Virus record (IMG/VR): IMGVR_UViG_3300046167_000709
Coordinates: 1-64,000 of that record
Length of the DNA stretch: 64,000 nt
Source: a virus
Reading direction: 5' to 3' (one strand)
Shown: positions 1-7,853 of the stretch, piece by piece
Position numbering within the stretch: the stretch's first letter is position 1
How the letters are laid out: every line of letters starts with the position of its first letter
Made by a program: the position numbers and the translations under genes
The notes under the pieces: model-generated
What the model saw: the letters and a program-made list of their open reading frames with translations, nothing else
Databases searched by the model: none
What the model was told of the DNA's origin: nothing

Positions 1-35
1 ATAATCTACATCTGTATAACAATAAAATAACTTAA
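1..35 (+). CDS. 3' end of the thymidylate synthase family gene (partial, cut by window start)
   Basis: These bases encode the last residues and the TAA stop of the thymidylate synthase family gene that is complete at 62761-63417. They are identical to 63383-63417, which shows that the window starts inside that gene and that the sequence closes on itself. Confidence 0.9.
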   Translation, partial: NLHLYNNKIT

Positions 36-618
36 TATGTATTATTTATACCACATACCTGGTAAAAAGATCGGCGTTACACGTAATCTTAGAACTAGAG
101 TAACCCTTATGCAAGGCTATAAGGAGGGTGAGTATGAAGTTCTTGAACAGTCAGACGATATAGATTATATATCAGACCGTGAAATAGAACTTCAAAAGTC
201 TTATGGCTACAAGAGAGACAGAACATTATATAAAAATCTATTCAAATTAAATATGAAAGTAAATCCAACAGAGCAAACAAGCACGTTTCCAGTGCCAATT
301 AATAAATTAAAAGGTAACTTATTAGATAACTTAGGTATGGAGTGGAAAACTCCAGAATACAGTTTTAAGCTACAAAAAGAGCATATACCTTGGATATTAG
401 CTAACGCTCGAACCTCGATGTTTAATGATAATCGAAGCTACATTTACAACAAGGCTTTTTATGAAGCCTTTTTTAATCAAGATCATAATCCACCAAAGCA
501 AGTTAATTTAACTAATTATTTTCCTTTAATTAGAAACTGGGCTCAAGATCGCGGTATATATGATAAAGGTAATTCACATACGCAATATGTTAAGCTTATG
601 GAAGAAGCCGGTGAATTA
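1..618. repeat. Left copy of the terminal overlap
   Basis: Bases 1-618 match 63383-64000 at a constant offset of 63382. I found one difference, A99 versus G63481, which is silent in the Thr-Arg-Val codons of the MazG fusion gene. This means a circular map or a terminally redundant, circularly permuted chromosome. The overlap reaches the window edge, so its true length may be greater. Confidence 0.95.
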
Positions 619-807
619 GCTGAAGCATTACTTAAGAATGATAAGTATGAAATAAAAGATGCTATTGGCGATATGGTTGTAGTTCTAACAAATCTAGCTG
701 TATTAGAAGGTATGCAAATTGAAAACTGTATTGAATCAGCGTACAACGAAATAGCTAACCGTAAGGGTAAAATGGAAAATGGAACATTTGTAAAACAGAC
801 ATTATAA
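37..807 (+). CDS. GIY-YIG-like domain fused to a MazG-type nucleotide pyrophosphohydrolase
   Basis: The 256-residue protein has two parts. Residues 2-65 resemble a GIY-YIG nuclease core: YLYHI, then KIGVTRNL with an Arg pair at 19-21, and a Glu-rich helix near 49-51. Residues about 175-245 carry the MazG pattern, with EEAGELAEAL (E189, E190, E193) and EIKDAIGDM (E205, D208, D212), the acidic residues that bind Mg2+ in house-cleaning NTP pyrophosphatases. It follows the thymidylate synthase gene by one base and overlaps the next gene by one (TAATG), so it belongs to the nucleotide-metabolism operon. The MazG call is firm. The GIY-YIG call rests on short motifs and could be a catalytically dead or DNA-binding version. 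Confidence 0.8.
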   Translation: MYYLYHIPGKKIGVTRNLRTRVTLMQGYKEGEYEVLEQSDDIDYISDREIELQKSYGYKRDRTLYKNLFKLNMKVNPTEQTSTFPVPINKLKGNLLDNLGMEWKTPEYSFKLQKEHIPWILANARTSMFNDNRSYIYNKAFYEAFFNQDHNPPKQVNLTNYFPLIRNWAQDRGIYDKGNSHTQYVKLMEEAGELAEALLKNDKYEIKDAIGDMVVVLTNLAVLEGMQIENCIESAYNEIANRKGKMENGTFVKQTL

Positions 808-1163
808 TGAAGATAAAAACTAAAGATGAAATAGTACTAAAAGTACTAAAGAAGATGGATCAACGTAGTCTTGTTGGTCAAGAAAAGTACGGAGCTACAA
901 TGATGGAAGAGATTGAGGGCGAAGAAAAAGATCTTAATAGGTTTTTAATTGACGTTCAAGAAGAATTAATGGATGCTTTGTTATATATTGAAGCTGCTAA
1001 GCGATGCTTGTCAGATGAGATTGAACAGGCTATGATTAATAGAAATAATATCATTGGTCAAAACGGTAACGATGGTTTACATTACGATGAAGATCACGCG
1101 TTAGATATAGTTTTAAATGATATGGTTAAAGACATAGAAGTAAATGAAGAGACTACCCTATAA
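807..1163 (+). CDS. MazG-like / dNTP pyrophosphohydrolase-like protein
   Basis: A 118-residue, mostly helical protein. Residues 18-65 have the phage pattern G-x-x-KYG, followed by an acidic helix ending in EELMDALLYIEAA, which resembles all-alpha NTP pyrophosphatases that remove unusual nucleotides. It starts inside the stop codon of the MazG fusion (TAATG) and overlaps the following nuclease by 20 bases, so translation is probably coupled. The acidic helix is visible but the substrate cannot be read from sequence. It could be a non-catalytic MazG-superfamily member. Confidence 0.6.
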   Translation: MKIKTKDEIVLKVLKKMDQRSLVGQEKYGATMMEEIEGEEKDLNRFLIDVQEELMDALLYIEAAKRCLSDEIEQAMINRNNIIGQNGNDGLHYDEDHALDIVLNDMVKDIEVNEETTL

Positions 1164-1605
1164 AAAACGAAGTAGAAAAAAAGGTCCAGTGCAGTCGAAG
1201 AAGGTGTCATATGATGGCATCAACTTCGCCTCAGGGCTAGAACGTTATATGTATATGGCTTTAAAAAAAGCTAAAATAAAATCTAAATATGAAGGAGAAA
1301 CTTTTGTTTTGCTTAATGGTTTTCATTTTGAAAACGAAGTATATGAAAGACAAGCTAATGGTAAAGGTGAATACAAAAATAGAGGTTGTAAGAGAATACT
1401 TCCTATTAAATACACTCCTGATTTTATTGGCGATGGTTTTATTATAGAAACTAAAGGTCGTGCGAACGAAAGTTTTCCAATGCGCTGGAAGTTATTTAAA
1501 CAATTAATTGTTAGGCAATTTCCAAATGTAACATTATACAAACCACAAAATCAAAAAGAATGCGACGAGACAGTAAGCATAATCCTTTCGAAGCAAAAAG
1601 GATAG
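1144..1605 (+). CDS. Phage PD-(D/E)XK endonuclease, DUF1064 / T7 endonuclease I-like
   Basis: A 153-residue basic protein. Glu in GLERYMY (about residue 33), the PDF motif after KYT (about 95) and ETKG (about 106) form the E...PD...ExK active-site pattern of phage Holliday-junction and DUF1064 nucleases. The likely role is branch resolution or host DNA breakdown during replication. The N-terminus is Lys/Arg-rich. The ATG at 1144 lies 20 bases inside the previous gene. Family assignment is by motif order and length. Confidence 0.7.
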   Translation: MKRLPYKKRSRKKGPVQSKKVSYDGINFASGLERYMYMALKKAKIKSKYEGETFVLLNGFHFENEVYERQANGKGEYKNRGCKRILPIKYTPDFIGDGFIIETKGRANESFPMRWKLFKQLIVRQFPNVTLYKPQNQKECDETVSIILSKQKG

Positions 1606-1733
1606 CTAGACAGAAGTATGCCGAGCGTCAAATTGAAAAGTTTGTTAAATGGAGCTGGGAAATACGAGGTAAAGTAAAGTACAATGAATTAGTAGAATTA
1701 CAAGAAGAATATAAAATAAAAGTTTATGGATAA
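1560..1733 (+). CDS. Small basic helical protein of unknown function (57 aa)
   Basis: The ORF starts at the ATG at 1560, overlapping the end of the nuclease gene, and reads about 57 residues rich in Lys, Arg, Glu and Trp (FVKWSWEIRGK near the middle). The packed gene order (overlap before, 8-base overlap after) supports a real gene. No family is recognised; it may be a small DNA- or protein-binding helix. Confidence 0.5.
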   Translation: MRRDSKHNPFEAKRIARQKYAERQIEKFVKWSWEIRGKVKYNELVELQEEYKIKVYG

Positions 1734-1878
1734 AGAAGAAAACAAACCATTATGGTCAATTGAACTAGGATTTTACCCTGGAATAGTAATAGGCGCTAGG
1801 ACATATCCTGAGCCTGATCGAACAACTCACGTGTTGTATATTCCATTTATAGACATTGCGTTAACTATTTATAAATAA
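1726..1878 (+). CDS. Conserved small phage protein (50 aa)
   Basis: A 50-residue ORF with the core LGFYPGIVIGARTY followed by THVLYIPF. From memory this resembles a small protein of unknown function common in marine phages near ribonucleotide reductase genes. Its start overlaps the previous ORF by 8 bases and its stop overlaps the next ATG, consistent with coupled translation. Hydrophobic strands suggest a small beta fold rather than a membrane segment. Confidence 0.6.
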   Translation: MDKEENKPLWSIELGFYPGIVIGARTYPEPDRTTHVLYIPFIDIALTIYK

Positions 1879-2045
1879 TGGAGCAAGATGTAGAAACACA
1901 ATTCCACACGATAGACCTGTTTATACGGTCTGTTTTAGACGATATGGATAAAGTATCAAAGTCCACGCGAAAGATCGATATAATGGCTTATATTGATTCC
2001 TGGAAGACTGAATTAAAGACTGTACAACACATAATAAATTTATAA
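1878..2045 (+). CDS. Small hypothetical protein (55 aa)
   Basis: The ORF starts in the stop codon of the previous gene and ends in the start codon of nrdB (TAATG at 2043-2047). It is 55 residues, helical and acidic at the N-terminus. It is supported only by tight packing in the nucleotide operon; no family is recognised. Confidence 0.5.
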   Translation: MEQDVETQFHTIDLFIRSVLDDMDKVSKSTRKIDIMAYIDSWKTELKTVQHIINL

Positions 2046-3013
2046 TGGGATTATTTGATGAAAGAGTAGCTTATAAACCTTTTGAGTACCCTGAGTACTA
2101 CACAGAAGGTTGGCTAAAACAAGCACAGGCATTTTGGTTGCACACCGAAATATCGATGCAAAGTGATATTAAAGATTGGAACGAAAAATTAGATGATAAA
2201 GAAAAAAACCTGGTCGGTAACATTTTACTCGGCTTTGCACAGACGGAGTGCGCGGTATCGGATTATTGGACACAGAAAGTAGTTGGTTGGTTTCCTAAGC
2301 ACGAGATACAACAAATGGCTATGATGTTTGGGTCACAAGAAACTATTCACGCTGTAGCGTATAGTTATTTAAACGAAACATTAAAACTAGAAGACTATGA
2401 AGCATTTTTACATGAGCCTGCTACGGCTGCTCGTTTTGATAACCTTGTTGCTTACGATGGCAATGATCCAATTGGCATTGCTAAGTCGCTTGCTGTCTTC
2501 TCTGCATTCGCTGAAGGAGTTAGTTTGTATTCTGCTTTTGCAGTGCTGTATTCTTTTCAGTTACGCAATTTGCTTAAAGGTATTGGACAGCAAATGAAAT
2601 GGTCTGTAAGAGATGAAAGCTTGCACAGCAAAATGGGTTGTAAACTATTTCGCGATATGTGCAGTGAAAATGGGCAATTGCTGAACTTATGTCGAGAAGA
2701 TATAATAAAAGCTGCAGATACTATGATTAAACTAGAAACTAAATATATTGACAAAATGTTTGAAGCTGGTGATATCGAAGGTATATCAGCTAATGATTTA
2801 AAACATTTTATAAAAAAGAGAACAAATGAAAAACTTGTGGAACTTGGTTACGTTGACTTGGGTTCGTATTTTGCGTATGACTCCAAAGCAGCAGGCAATC
2901 TTGATTGGTTCTATCATCTTACCGGCGGGGTCACTCATACTGATTTTTTCGCGACTAGGCCGACAGATTACTCGAAAGCTGGGGAAGGCGAAGACTTTGA
3001 GGACATTTGGTAA
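2045..3013 (+). CDS. nrdB: Ribonucleoside-diphosphate reductase, small (beta) subunit
   Basis: A 322-residue class I R2 protein that makes the radical used to reduce ribonucleotides to deoxyribonucleotides. The di-iron ligands line up with E. coli spacing: E68 (QTE, where E. coli has Asp84), E99 and H102 (ETIH), E157 (FAEG), E191 and H194 (DESLH). Y106 sits at the radical tyrosine position. The acidic C-terminus ending in EDFEDIW is the tail that docks on the large subunit. nrdA follows after two small genes. The length is slightly under the usual 340-375. This is a confident assignment. Confidence 0.97.
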   Translation: MGLFDERVAYKPFEYPEYYTEGWLKQAQAFWLHTEISMQSDIKDWNEKLDDKEKNLVGNILLGFAQTECAVSDYWTQKVVGWFPKHEIQQMAMMFGSQETIHAVAYSYLNETLKLEDYEAFLHEPATAARFDNLVAYDGNDPIGIAKSLAVFSAFAEGVSLYSAFAVLYSFQLRNLLKGIGQQMKWSVRDESLHSKMGCKLFRDMCSENGQLLNLCREDIIKAADTMIKLETKYIDKMFEAGDIEGISANDLKHFIKKRTNEKLVELGYVDLGSYFAYDSKAAGNLDWFYHLTGGVTHTDFFATRPTDYSKAGEGEDFEDIW

Positions 3014-3052
3014 TGTCATAACTGAAGACGAACTATACGAACAATTATATAA

Positions 3053-3292
3053 ATGAAAACACAAAAACAAAGTAGAACAGATCTATTAGAAAAAAAAGTA
3101 CAAGCATTGATTGGTGTAGTACAGCAACTATTAGATGAAACAGCTTATCTAAAAGATCTAGCTGTAGGAACATTAGAAACAATTAAACAGATGGACGACT
3201 ATGAACAAGCGATCGAAGACCTTAAGAAGAAAATGGCTGAAGAGTCTAGTAAGGCAAAAGAAGCTGACGCCAGTAGAGAGACTGTCGAGTAG
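3053..3292 (+). CDS. Small coiled-coil protein between nrdB and nrdA
   Basis: A 79-residue, Glu/Lys-rich protein predicted as one long helix with heptad-like Leu/Val spacing (VQALIGVVQQLLDETAYL), probably an oligomerising coiled coil. It sits between the two ribonucleotide reductase subunits on the same strand. No function is recognised; co-location suggests only shared expression. Confidence 0.6.
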   Translation: MKTQKQSRTDLLEKKVQALIGVVQQLLDETAYLKDLAVGTLETIKQMDDYEQAIEDLKKKMAEESSKAKEADASRETVE

Positions 3293-3302
3293 ATTAGGAT
3301 AT

Positions 3303-3479
3303 ATGGGGACGGCATTTATGATGATGTCTCCCCATTTATTGCCAGATCAAACAGGAATAATTACATACATAATAGCAGGTACATTATCGATACCTCAAGT
3401 GTTTGTAGCAAAACAATGGAACTTAGTAGCAGTTAATTTAAACGTAGCAATAGCCTACATAATATTATATTTATCATAA
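3303..3479 (+). CDS. Small two-helix membrane protein
   Basis: From the ATG at 3303 the ORF gives 58 residues with two hydrophobic stretches (IITYIIAGTLSIPQVF and LVAVNLNVAIAYIILYL) separated by a short basic turn, so it is probably an inner-membrane protein. An in-frame ATG at 3201 would overlap the previous gene by 92 bases. The residues just upstream of 3303 (SSRLGY) look family-like, so the true start may be slightly upstream. The stop abuts nrdA. Confidence 0.55.
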   Translation: MGTAFMMMSPHLLPDQTGIITYIIAGTLSIPQVFVAKQWNLVAVNLNVAIAYIILYLS

Positions 3480-5198
3480 ATGTGGAATGAAAATTGGAAA
3501 AAAGGAGAGGATTACCCTGCGTGGGGTAATACGGACGTATACAAGAAGACTATATCCGGGGGATATCTATTTGACGGAGAGTCACCTAGAGAAGCATACC
3601 ATCGCGTCGCTAAAACGGTTGCTCGTAGATTATATAAGCCGGAAATGGCAGAGACTTTCTTCGAGTACATATGGAACGGTTGGCTTTGCCTCGCAAGTCC
3701 AGTATTATCTAATACCGGTACTGATCGCGGCTTGCCTATTAGCTGCTTTGGTATCGATGTTGCAGATAGTATACAAGACATAGGGCAAAAGAATTTAGAG
3801 ATGATGCTACTCGCTAAGCACGGCGGTGGAGTTGGTATCGGAGTTAATCAAATTAGACCCGCTGGCGCAACAATAACAGGAAATGGAACATCAGACGGAG
3901 TTGTACCCTTTTGTAAAATATATGACTCAACAATACTCGCGACTAATCAAGGATCAGTCAGAAGAGGAGCAGCATCGGTTAACATCAATATTGAACACGA
4001 TGATTTCGAAGAGTGGCTTGAAATCAGAGAACCTAAAGGGGATGTTAATAGACAATCGCTTAACTTACATCAATGCGCAGTTGTGGGTGATAAGTTTATG
4101 CGACGCCTTGAACAAGGAGATGCGAATGCTAGGACTAGATGGAGTAAACTACTTAGAAAGCGAAAGGCAACTGGAGAGCCGTATATTATGTTTAAAGGAA
4201 ACGTTAACAAAGCAAATCCAAAAGCATATAAAGAAAACGGATTAAAAGTACATATGACGAACATATGTTCAGAAATTGCATTACACACCGATGAGAACCA
4301 CAGCTTTGTCTGTTGCTTATCATCATTAAACTTAGCAAAATATGAAGAATGGAAAGACACTAACCTTATTTACGACGCCATATGGTTTCTTGACGGTGTT
4401 ATGGAAGAATTTATTCAAAGGGCGAAGGGATTACGCGGATTCGAGAATTCTATACGATCTGCACAGAAAGGGAGAGCATTGGGATTGGGAGTCCTCGGCT
4501 GGCACACTTACTTACAAGAGAAGGGTATTCCTTTCGAAGGTTTATTATCTCAGTTTGAGACTAGGAAAATCTTTTCGCAAATTAAAATCGAAAGCGAAAG
4601 AGCTTCCATGGCGCTTGCTGAAACTTACGGTGAGCCTTTGTGGTGTGTTGGTACTGGTTATCGCAACACTCATTTGCGCGCCGTTGCTCCTACTGTCTCT
4701 AATAGTAAGCTCTCTGGAAATGTCTCCGCTGGAATAGAACCTTGGGCTGCCAATGTATTTACAGAGCAATCAGCTAAAGGAACTTTTATAAGAAAAAATC
4801 CTACGCTTTTAAAGTTATTAAGGAAACATAAAATCAATAACAATGAAATATGGAATAAGATCCTTGCTGATGGTGGTAGCGTTCAAGATATTGCTGAGCT
4901 TGATGATATCACTATGGGACACGACATCCCCGCAAAAGAGGTATTTAAGACTTTTAAGGAGATTAATCAACTAGAGTTAGTCAATCAAGCTGGACTTAGA
5001 CAGCAGTATATAGATCAGTCAGTTAGTTTAAACTTAGCTTTTCCTAGTGAAGCAACACCTAAATGGCTTAACAAAGTACATTTTGAAGCTTGGAAAAAAG
5101 GGGTTAAAACCTTGTACTATACAAGAACAGAGTCAGTGCTACGAGGAGATATAGCACAACAAGCAATGAACGAAGATTGTTTAGCTTGTGATGGTTAA
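3480..5198 (+). CDS. nrdA: Ribonucleoside-diphosphate reductase, large (alpha) subunit
   Basis: A 572-residue class I R1 catalytic subunit. NICSEI gives N261, C263 and E265, matching the active-site Asn, thiyl Cys and Glu of E. coli. C89 (PISCFG) and C278/C279 (VCCLSS) supply the redox pair. Y546/Y547 (LYYTR) form the radical relay and the C-terminal C567-x-x-C570 is the thioredoxin-reactable pair. It is shorter than the bacterial enzyme because there is no N-terminal ATP-cone, so allosteric activity control is probably lost, as in many phage enzymes. It is the last gene before the terminator at 5206. Confidence 0.97.
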   Translation: MWNENWKKGEDYPAWGNTDVYKKTISGGYLFDGESPREAYHRVAKTVARRLYKPEMAETFFEYIWNGWLCLASPVLSNTGTDRGLPISCFGIDVADSIQDIGQKNLEMMLLAKHGGGVGIGVNQIRPAGATITGNGTSDGVVPFCKIYDSTILATNQGSVRRGAASVNINIEHDDFEEWLEIREPKGDVNRQSLNLHQCAVVGDKFMRRLEQGDANARTRWSKLLRKRKATGEPYIMFKGNVNKANPKAYKENGLKVHMTNICSEIALHTDENHSFVCCLSSLNLAKYEEWKDTNLIYDAIWFLDGVMEEFIQRAKGLRGFENSIRSAQKGRALGLGVLGWHTYLQEKGIPFEGLLSQFETRKIFSQIKIESERASMALAETYGEPLWCVGTGYRNTHLRAVAPTVSNSKLSGNVSAGIEPWAANVFTEQSAKGTFIRKNPTLLKLLRKHKINNNEIWNKILADGGSVQDIAELDDITMGHDIPAKEVFKTFKEINQLELVNQAGLRQQYIDQSVSLNLAFPSEATPKWLNKVHFEAWKKGVKTLYYTRTESVLRGDIAQQAMNEDCLACDG

Positions 5199-5205
5199 AA
5201 TCAAA

Positions 5206-5234
5206 AAAGGGGTTCACGTAATGTGGACCCCTTT
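5206..5234. terminator. Bidirectional terminator between convergent blocks
   Basis: A 12-bp stem (AAAGGGGTTCAC with GTGGACCCCTTT, one G-T pair) closes a 5-base loop. On the minus strand it is followed by a T-rich run, and on the plus strand it sits just after the nrdA stop. It separates the rightward nucleotide block from the leftward late block that ends at 5285. Confidence 0.9.
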
Positions 5235-5284
5235 CTGGTTACAGGAACTTTAGGTATGGTACGCCTATTTTATTTTGTTCCTTT

Positions 5285-5725
5285 TTATTTTTGTTTAGTT
5301 ATTTCAAAGCTTTTATCGCCTGTTTTTTTAGTTTTGTAATCTCCTCCCATTAAATAACCGTCTTGGATGAGCTTATTTAATTTGTTAGGTATTCTTATAG
5401 TATCACCTTCAGCACCAGCTACACTACGCTCGCTGCGTAATACATATTTTCCTTTTTTATCTTCTTTAACCTCACCAGTATTTTCACCAACTGTGTTTTG
5501 ATTCAAAGGAGCACTATTTTTAGCGGCGCTACGTGCGTTGTCTATATGTGTTTTAGTTCTGGTCTTTGTTTTATTTTGCTTGTTTAAACTAGCTTCACTT
5601 TTAGAGCATTCAAAACCTTCACAGTCTTTCATAGGCTGTCTCTTTTTAGTTTTTCTGCTAGAATTTGCTTTTCTTAAATCGTTTAAAGGACTTTTAAACA
5701 TGAATGGGCTTGAGAAATTGCTCAT
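5285..5725 (-). CDS. S-P-L motif protein, last gene of the late block
   Basis: A 146-residue, very basic and mostly disordered protein. The N-terminus carries SPF (residues 6-8) and FKSPLND (10-16), a short motif repeated in about ten other small late proteins here. The C-terminal half (DTIRIPNKLNKLIQDGY) is more ordered. It probably acts in or on the virion, given its place in the late block, but no function can be assigned. Confidence 0.65.
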   Translation of the reverse strand: MSNFSSPFMFKSPLNDLRKANSSRKTKKRQPMKDCEGFECSKSEASLNKQNKTKTRTKTHIDNARSAAKNSAPLNQNTVGENTGEVKEDKKGKYVLRSERSVAGAEGDTIRIPNKLNKLIQDGYLMGGDYKTKKTGDKSFEITKQK

Positions 5726-5728
5726 AAT

Positions 5729-6001
5729 TTAATGATTATATTTTCTAGATTTCATTTTTTTTATCTCTTCAGCAGTTAGTTCGGTACTAGGTTTAAAAGG
5801 CCGTGTATCTCTCTTAGATAGTTTATCAACAACAGTAGGCTTAGGCTTACCCATTGACTTTTCTCTTTTCTCTATTGCTTTTTTTATTTCAGCATTAATT
5901 ACTTCTCTAGGTCTCTTGTCGTTTTTAAGAATCAATCCTTGATTTAACGGTGATTCTTTAGTTAAATACTGTGCGCAGTGTTTTGATGTAAATGGTTTCA
6001 T
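5729..6001 (-). CDS. Small basic S-P-L motif protein
   Basis: A 90-residue Lys/Arg-rich protein with the motif KESPLNQGL near residue 17 and low-complexity basic segments after it. It is transcribed leftward with its neighbours and separated by 3 bases from the next gene. Function unknown; the motif groups it with the other late small proteins. Confidence 0.6.
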   Translation of the reverse strand: MKPFTSKHCAQYLTKESPLNQGLILKNDKRPREVINAEIKKAIEKREKSMGKPKPTVVDKLSKRDTRPFKPSTELTAEEIKKMKSRKYNH

Positions 6002-6006
6002 TTTTT

Positions 6007-6135
6007 TTATTTTTTAGTTTTTGGTACTATTGTACCACAGTTTTTATTTTTTATTTTTGTTTTTTCTTTTTTAAACATTAACCAGTACATTAAAGAGTTC
6101 CATTCACCCTTTAAAAAATCTATTATTTTTATCAT
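6007..6135 (-). CDS. Possible 42-residue protein after the amidase
   Basis: The ORF starts in the amidase stop codon (TAATG on the minus strand). It begins with a hydrophobic/aromatic stretch (IIDFLKGEWNSLMYWLMF) and ends in a Lys-rich tail. A hydrophobic segment beside a lysis enzyme would suit a small lysis accessory protein, but this is inference; the sequence is A/T-rich and could be non-coding. Confidence 0.4.
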   Translation of the reverse strand: MIKIIDFLKGEWNSLMYWLMFKKEKTKIKNKNCGTIVPKTKK

Positions 6136-6560
6136 TATTTCCACATGTTAGTTATGTTATCGTATTCTTTTGTTGCGTTAAAACTAGGACAAGCTTTATT
6201 AGCAAAATCATTATGACCGTGTATCGTAGCATGAGCGTGTTGTATCTTCAAATACTCTAGTATATATACTAAAGTTTCTTTCTGCTCTTCAGTTCTAGTA
6301 TCTTTAGGTTTAAAATTAACCTTATCAATTCCTCCAACATAAGCTATTCCAATAGATCCTTTATTATGACCCTTGCAATGAGCTCCTGTCTTTTCAACAG
6401 GTCTTCCCGTGTGCAGAGAGCCATCTAGATAGATTAAAAAATGATATCCGATATCAGACCAACCTCGATCTAAATGCCATCGTCTAACGTCTTCTACGGT
6501 AGTATGTCTACCTTCAGGCGTAGCTGTACAATGAACTATGATCTTGTCAATTTCTCTCAA
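6135..6560 (-). CDS. N-acetylmuramoyl-L-alanine amidase (endolysin, T7 lysozyme-like)
   Basis: A 141-residue Amidase_2/PGRP-fold enzyme that cuts the bond between MurNAc and the stem peptide for host lysis. The zinc ligands are H10 (IIVHCTATP), H116 (HGHNDF) and C124 (ACPSF). Y39 and K122 sit at the T7 lysozyme catalytic positions (spacing H-29-Y and H-8-C is conserved). It consists of the catalytic domain only, with no signal peptide, so it needs a holin; a 3TM holin is encoded at 35829. Confidence 0.95.
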   Translation of the reverse strand: MREIDKIIVHCTATPEGRHTTVEDVRRWHLDRGWSDIGYHFLIYLDGSLHTGRPVEKTGAHCKGHNKGSIGIAYVGGIDKVNFKPKDTRTEEQKETLVYILEYLKIQHAHATIHGHNDFANKACPSFNATKEYDNITNMWK

Positions 6561-6563
6561 CCT

Positions 6564-6968
6564 TTATTTTTTTACAAAATCTTTGTACTTCATTTTATAC
6601 AAGTCGCTTCTACTAGCTTTAACACCTTTAACGCCAGACTTACCTCCTTTGCCGATTTCAATACTTACAGCGTGTCTTTCTGGAGTAACAATAGTTTCAG
6701 GTGAAGGTTTTATGTAGCCATCTTCTGGATCTGTATACCCTTCTTTTTTTCTTTTAACATATTTCTTGTATCTATCCTTAACTCCAGGTAATTTTGTTAT
6801 TGAGTCAAAGTAAGATTTATCGTCTTGCTGCTCTAGAGGAGATCCATAATTATTTGGCGAAGCTTCAATAGCCGTTTTTAAAGCTTCAGGTAAATTAGCT
6901 TCCTGCTTAGCTGTTAATTCTTTTAGTGGAGATTTTCCACAAAACTTTTTTTCAAAAGGTGATTTCAT
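6564..6968 (-). CDS. S-P-L/F motif protein
   Basis: A 134-residue protein starting MKSPFEKKFCGKSPLKEL, with a further YGSPLEQQ near residue 41, so it has three copies of the short motif. The C-terminal half is basic with Gly/Lys (IGKGGKSGVKGVKA). It lies next to the amidase in the late block. No known domain is recognised. The repeated motif suggests a common partner such as a capsid protein or protease. Confidence 0.65.
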   Translation of the reverse strand: MKSPFEKKFCGKSPLKELTAKQEANLPEALKTAIEASPNNYGSPLEQQDDKSYFDSITKLPGVKDRYKKYVKRKKEGYTDPEDGYIKPSPETIVTPERHAVSIEIGKGGKSGVKGVKASRSDLYKMKYKDFVKK

Positions 6969-6971
6969 AAT

Positions 6972-7262
6972 TTATTTTTTTGATTTATTTTTTTGACAAA
7001 AGTTTCTAGCAGCTTCTACACTACCAAAACCCCATTTTTTTAAAGCCATTGCTTTTTTCGTTGGTTCACCTTTAGCATCTTTCATTGCTCCAGCCATACC
7101 TGCGAATCTACATGCAAATGAAACTCGACGTTTGTTAGTTCCAGAAGTTAATCTTTTACCTAGTGACTTACCTGTTTCAGATTTATACTCTGATCGCATT
7201 TTTTTATTTGATTTTTCATAAGCTTCTTCTTTTATGAAAAGTGGTGATTGTTTATACGCCAT
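6972..7262 (-). CDS. Small basic protein with a DUF6321-like core
   Basis: A 96-residue protein. The N-terminus has YKQSPLFIKE. Residues about 44-90 hold the pattern KRRVSFACRFAGM, a Lys/Gly turn, and KKWGFGSVEAARNFC, which resembles a small basic domain (DUF6321-like) I recall from marine phages. Two conserved Cys and many Lys suggest nucleic-acid or virion binding. The family name is from memory and should be treated as tentative. Confidence 0.6.
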   Translation of the reverse strand: MAYKQSPLFIKEEAYEKSNKKMRSEYKSETGKSLGKRLTSGTNKRRVSFACRFAGMAGAMKDAKGEPTKKAMALKKWGFGSVEAARNFCQKNKSKK

Positions 7263-7418
7263 TATTTATCTTTTTTTAATTCGATCCACTTAGATATAGT
7301 ATAACCTATAGTCACTAGTAGTAGAAATATTTTCAAACCGTCTTCTATTCTGTGTAAATGTTGTTACGCCTAATGCTCCAGCATTCATTGCGTATATTTT
7401 AATATCTGATATACTCAT
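7262..7418 (-). CDS. Small one-helix membrane protein, frameshifted
   Basis: From the ATG at 7418 the first frame reads MSISDIKIYAMNAGALGVTTFT. Skipping one base then gives RIEDGLKIFLLLVTIGYTISKW and a Lys-rich end with its stop at 7262-7264. The joined product is about 51 residues with one membrane helix and would suit a holin-like or membrane accessory protein. The unshifted frame ends early with a non-hydrophobic tail. A one-base insertion near 7345 is the simplest reading. Confidence 0.5.
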
Positions 7419-7419
7419 T

Positions 7420-7713
7420 TTATTCTCCACATTTTTTTGATGGATCACCAACTTGTCTCCAGTCTTGCTCCAACCATTTTTTTAAACTACCACCACTACT
7501 AGTTCCAGTGACATTACTTTTACTAGATCTTTTATATTTGCCTTTAGCGCCCGCAGCTCTCTTAGCGTTTATGACTTTCTGTCTCTCCTCTTTACTCATA
7601 CTAGCTATCTTAGCTTTAGGTAGGCACACTTTTTTAGTACCACCGCCTTTTGCTTTGACTTTCTTTACTTCTTTTTTATGTAGAGGTGTATTACCTGGTT
7701 GCACAAAAGCCAT
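7420..7713 (-). CDS. Small basic protein, Gly/Lys-rich
   Basis: A 97-residue protein beginning MAFVQPGNTPLHKKE; the start at 7713 overlaps the upstream stop (TAATG) and is preferred over the ATG two codons earlier. It contains LPKAKIASMSKEERQKVINAKRAAG and ends EQDWRQVGDPSKKCGE. NTPL is a variant of the S-P-L motif. The pattern resembles small basic virion-associated proteins of marine viruses (DUF5872-like), but function is unknown. Confidence 0.6.
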   Translation of the reverse strand: MAFVQPGNTPLHKKEVKKVKAKGGGTKKVCLPKAKIASMSKEERQKVINAKRAAGAKGKYKRSSKSNVTGTSSGGSLKKWLEQDWRQVGDPSKKCGE

Positions 7714-7853
7714 TAGCACTTACCTTTTTTCTGTTGCTTTGAAGCCCAGATGTTAGCATATGCACTAGGATATACATCGAATTTTCTTCTCGCTGCAGCT
7801 TTACACTTAGCTGTTAACTTGACGTATAGCGGTGAACTTTCATTATTTTTCAT
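7713..7853 (-). CDS. Small DUF5872-like protein (46 aa)
   Basis: A 46-residue ORF with SSPLYVKL near the N-terminus, then basic Ala/Arg residues and KFDVYPSAYANIWAS. The VYPSAYAN signature is the hallmark I associate with DUF5872, a small basic domain found in large DNA viruses and phages. It overlaps the giant gene's 3' end by 11 bases and is coupled to the next gene by TAATG. Confidence 0.65.
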   Translation of the reverse strand: MKNNESSPLYVKLTAKCKAAARRKFDVYPSAYANIWASKQQKKGKC

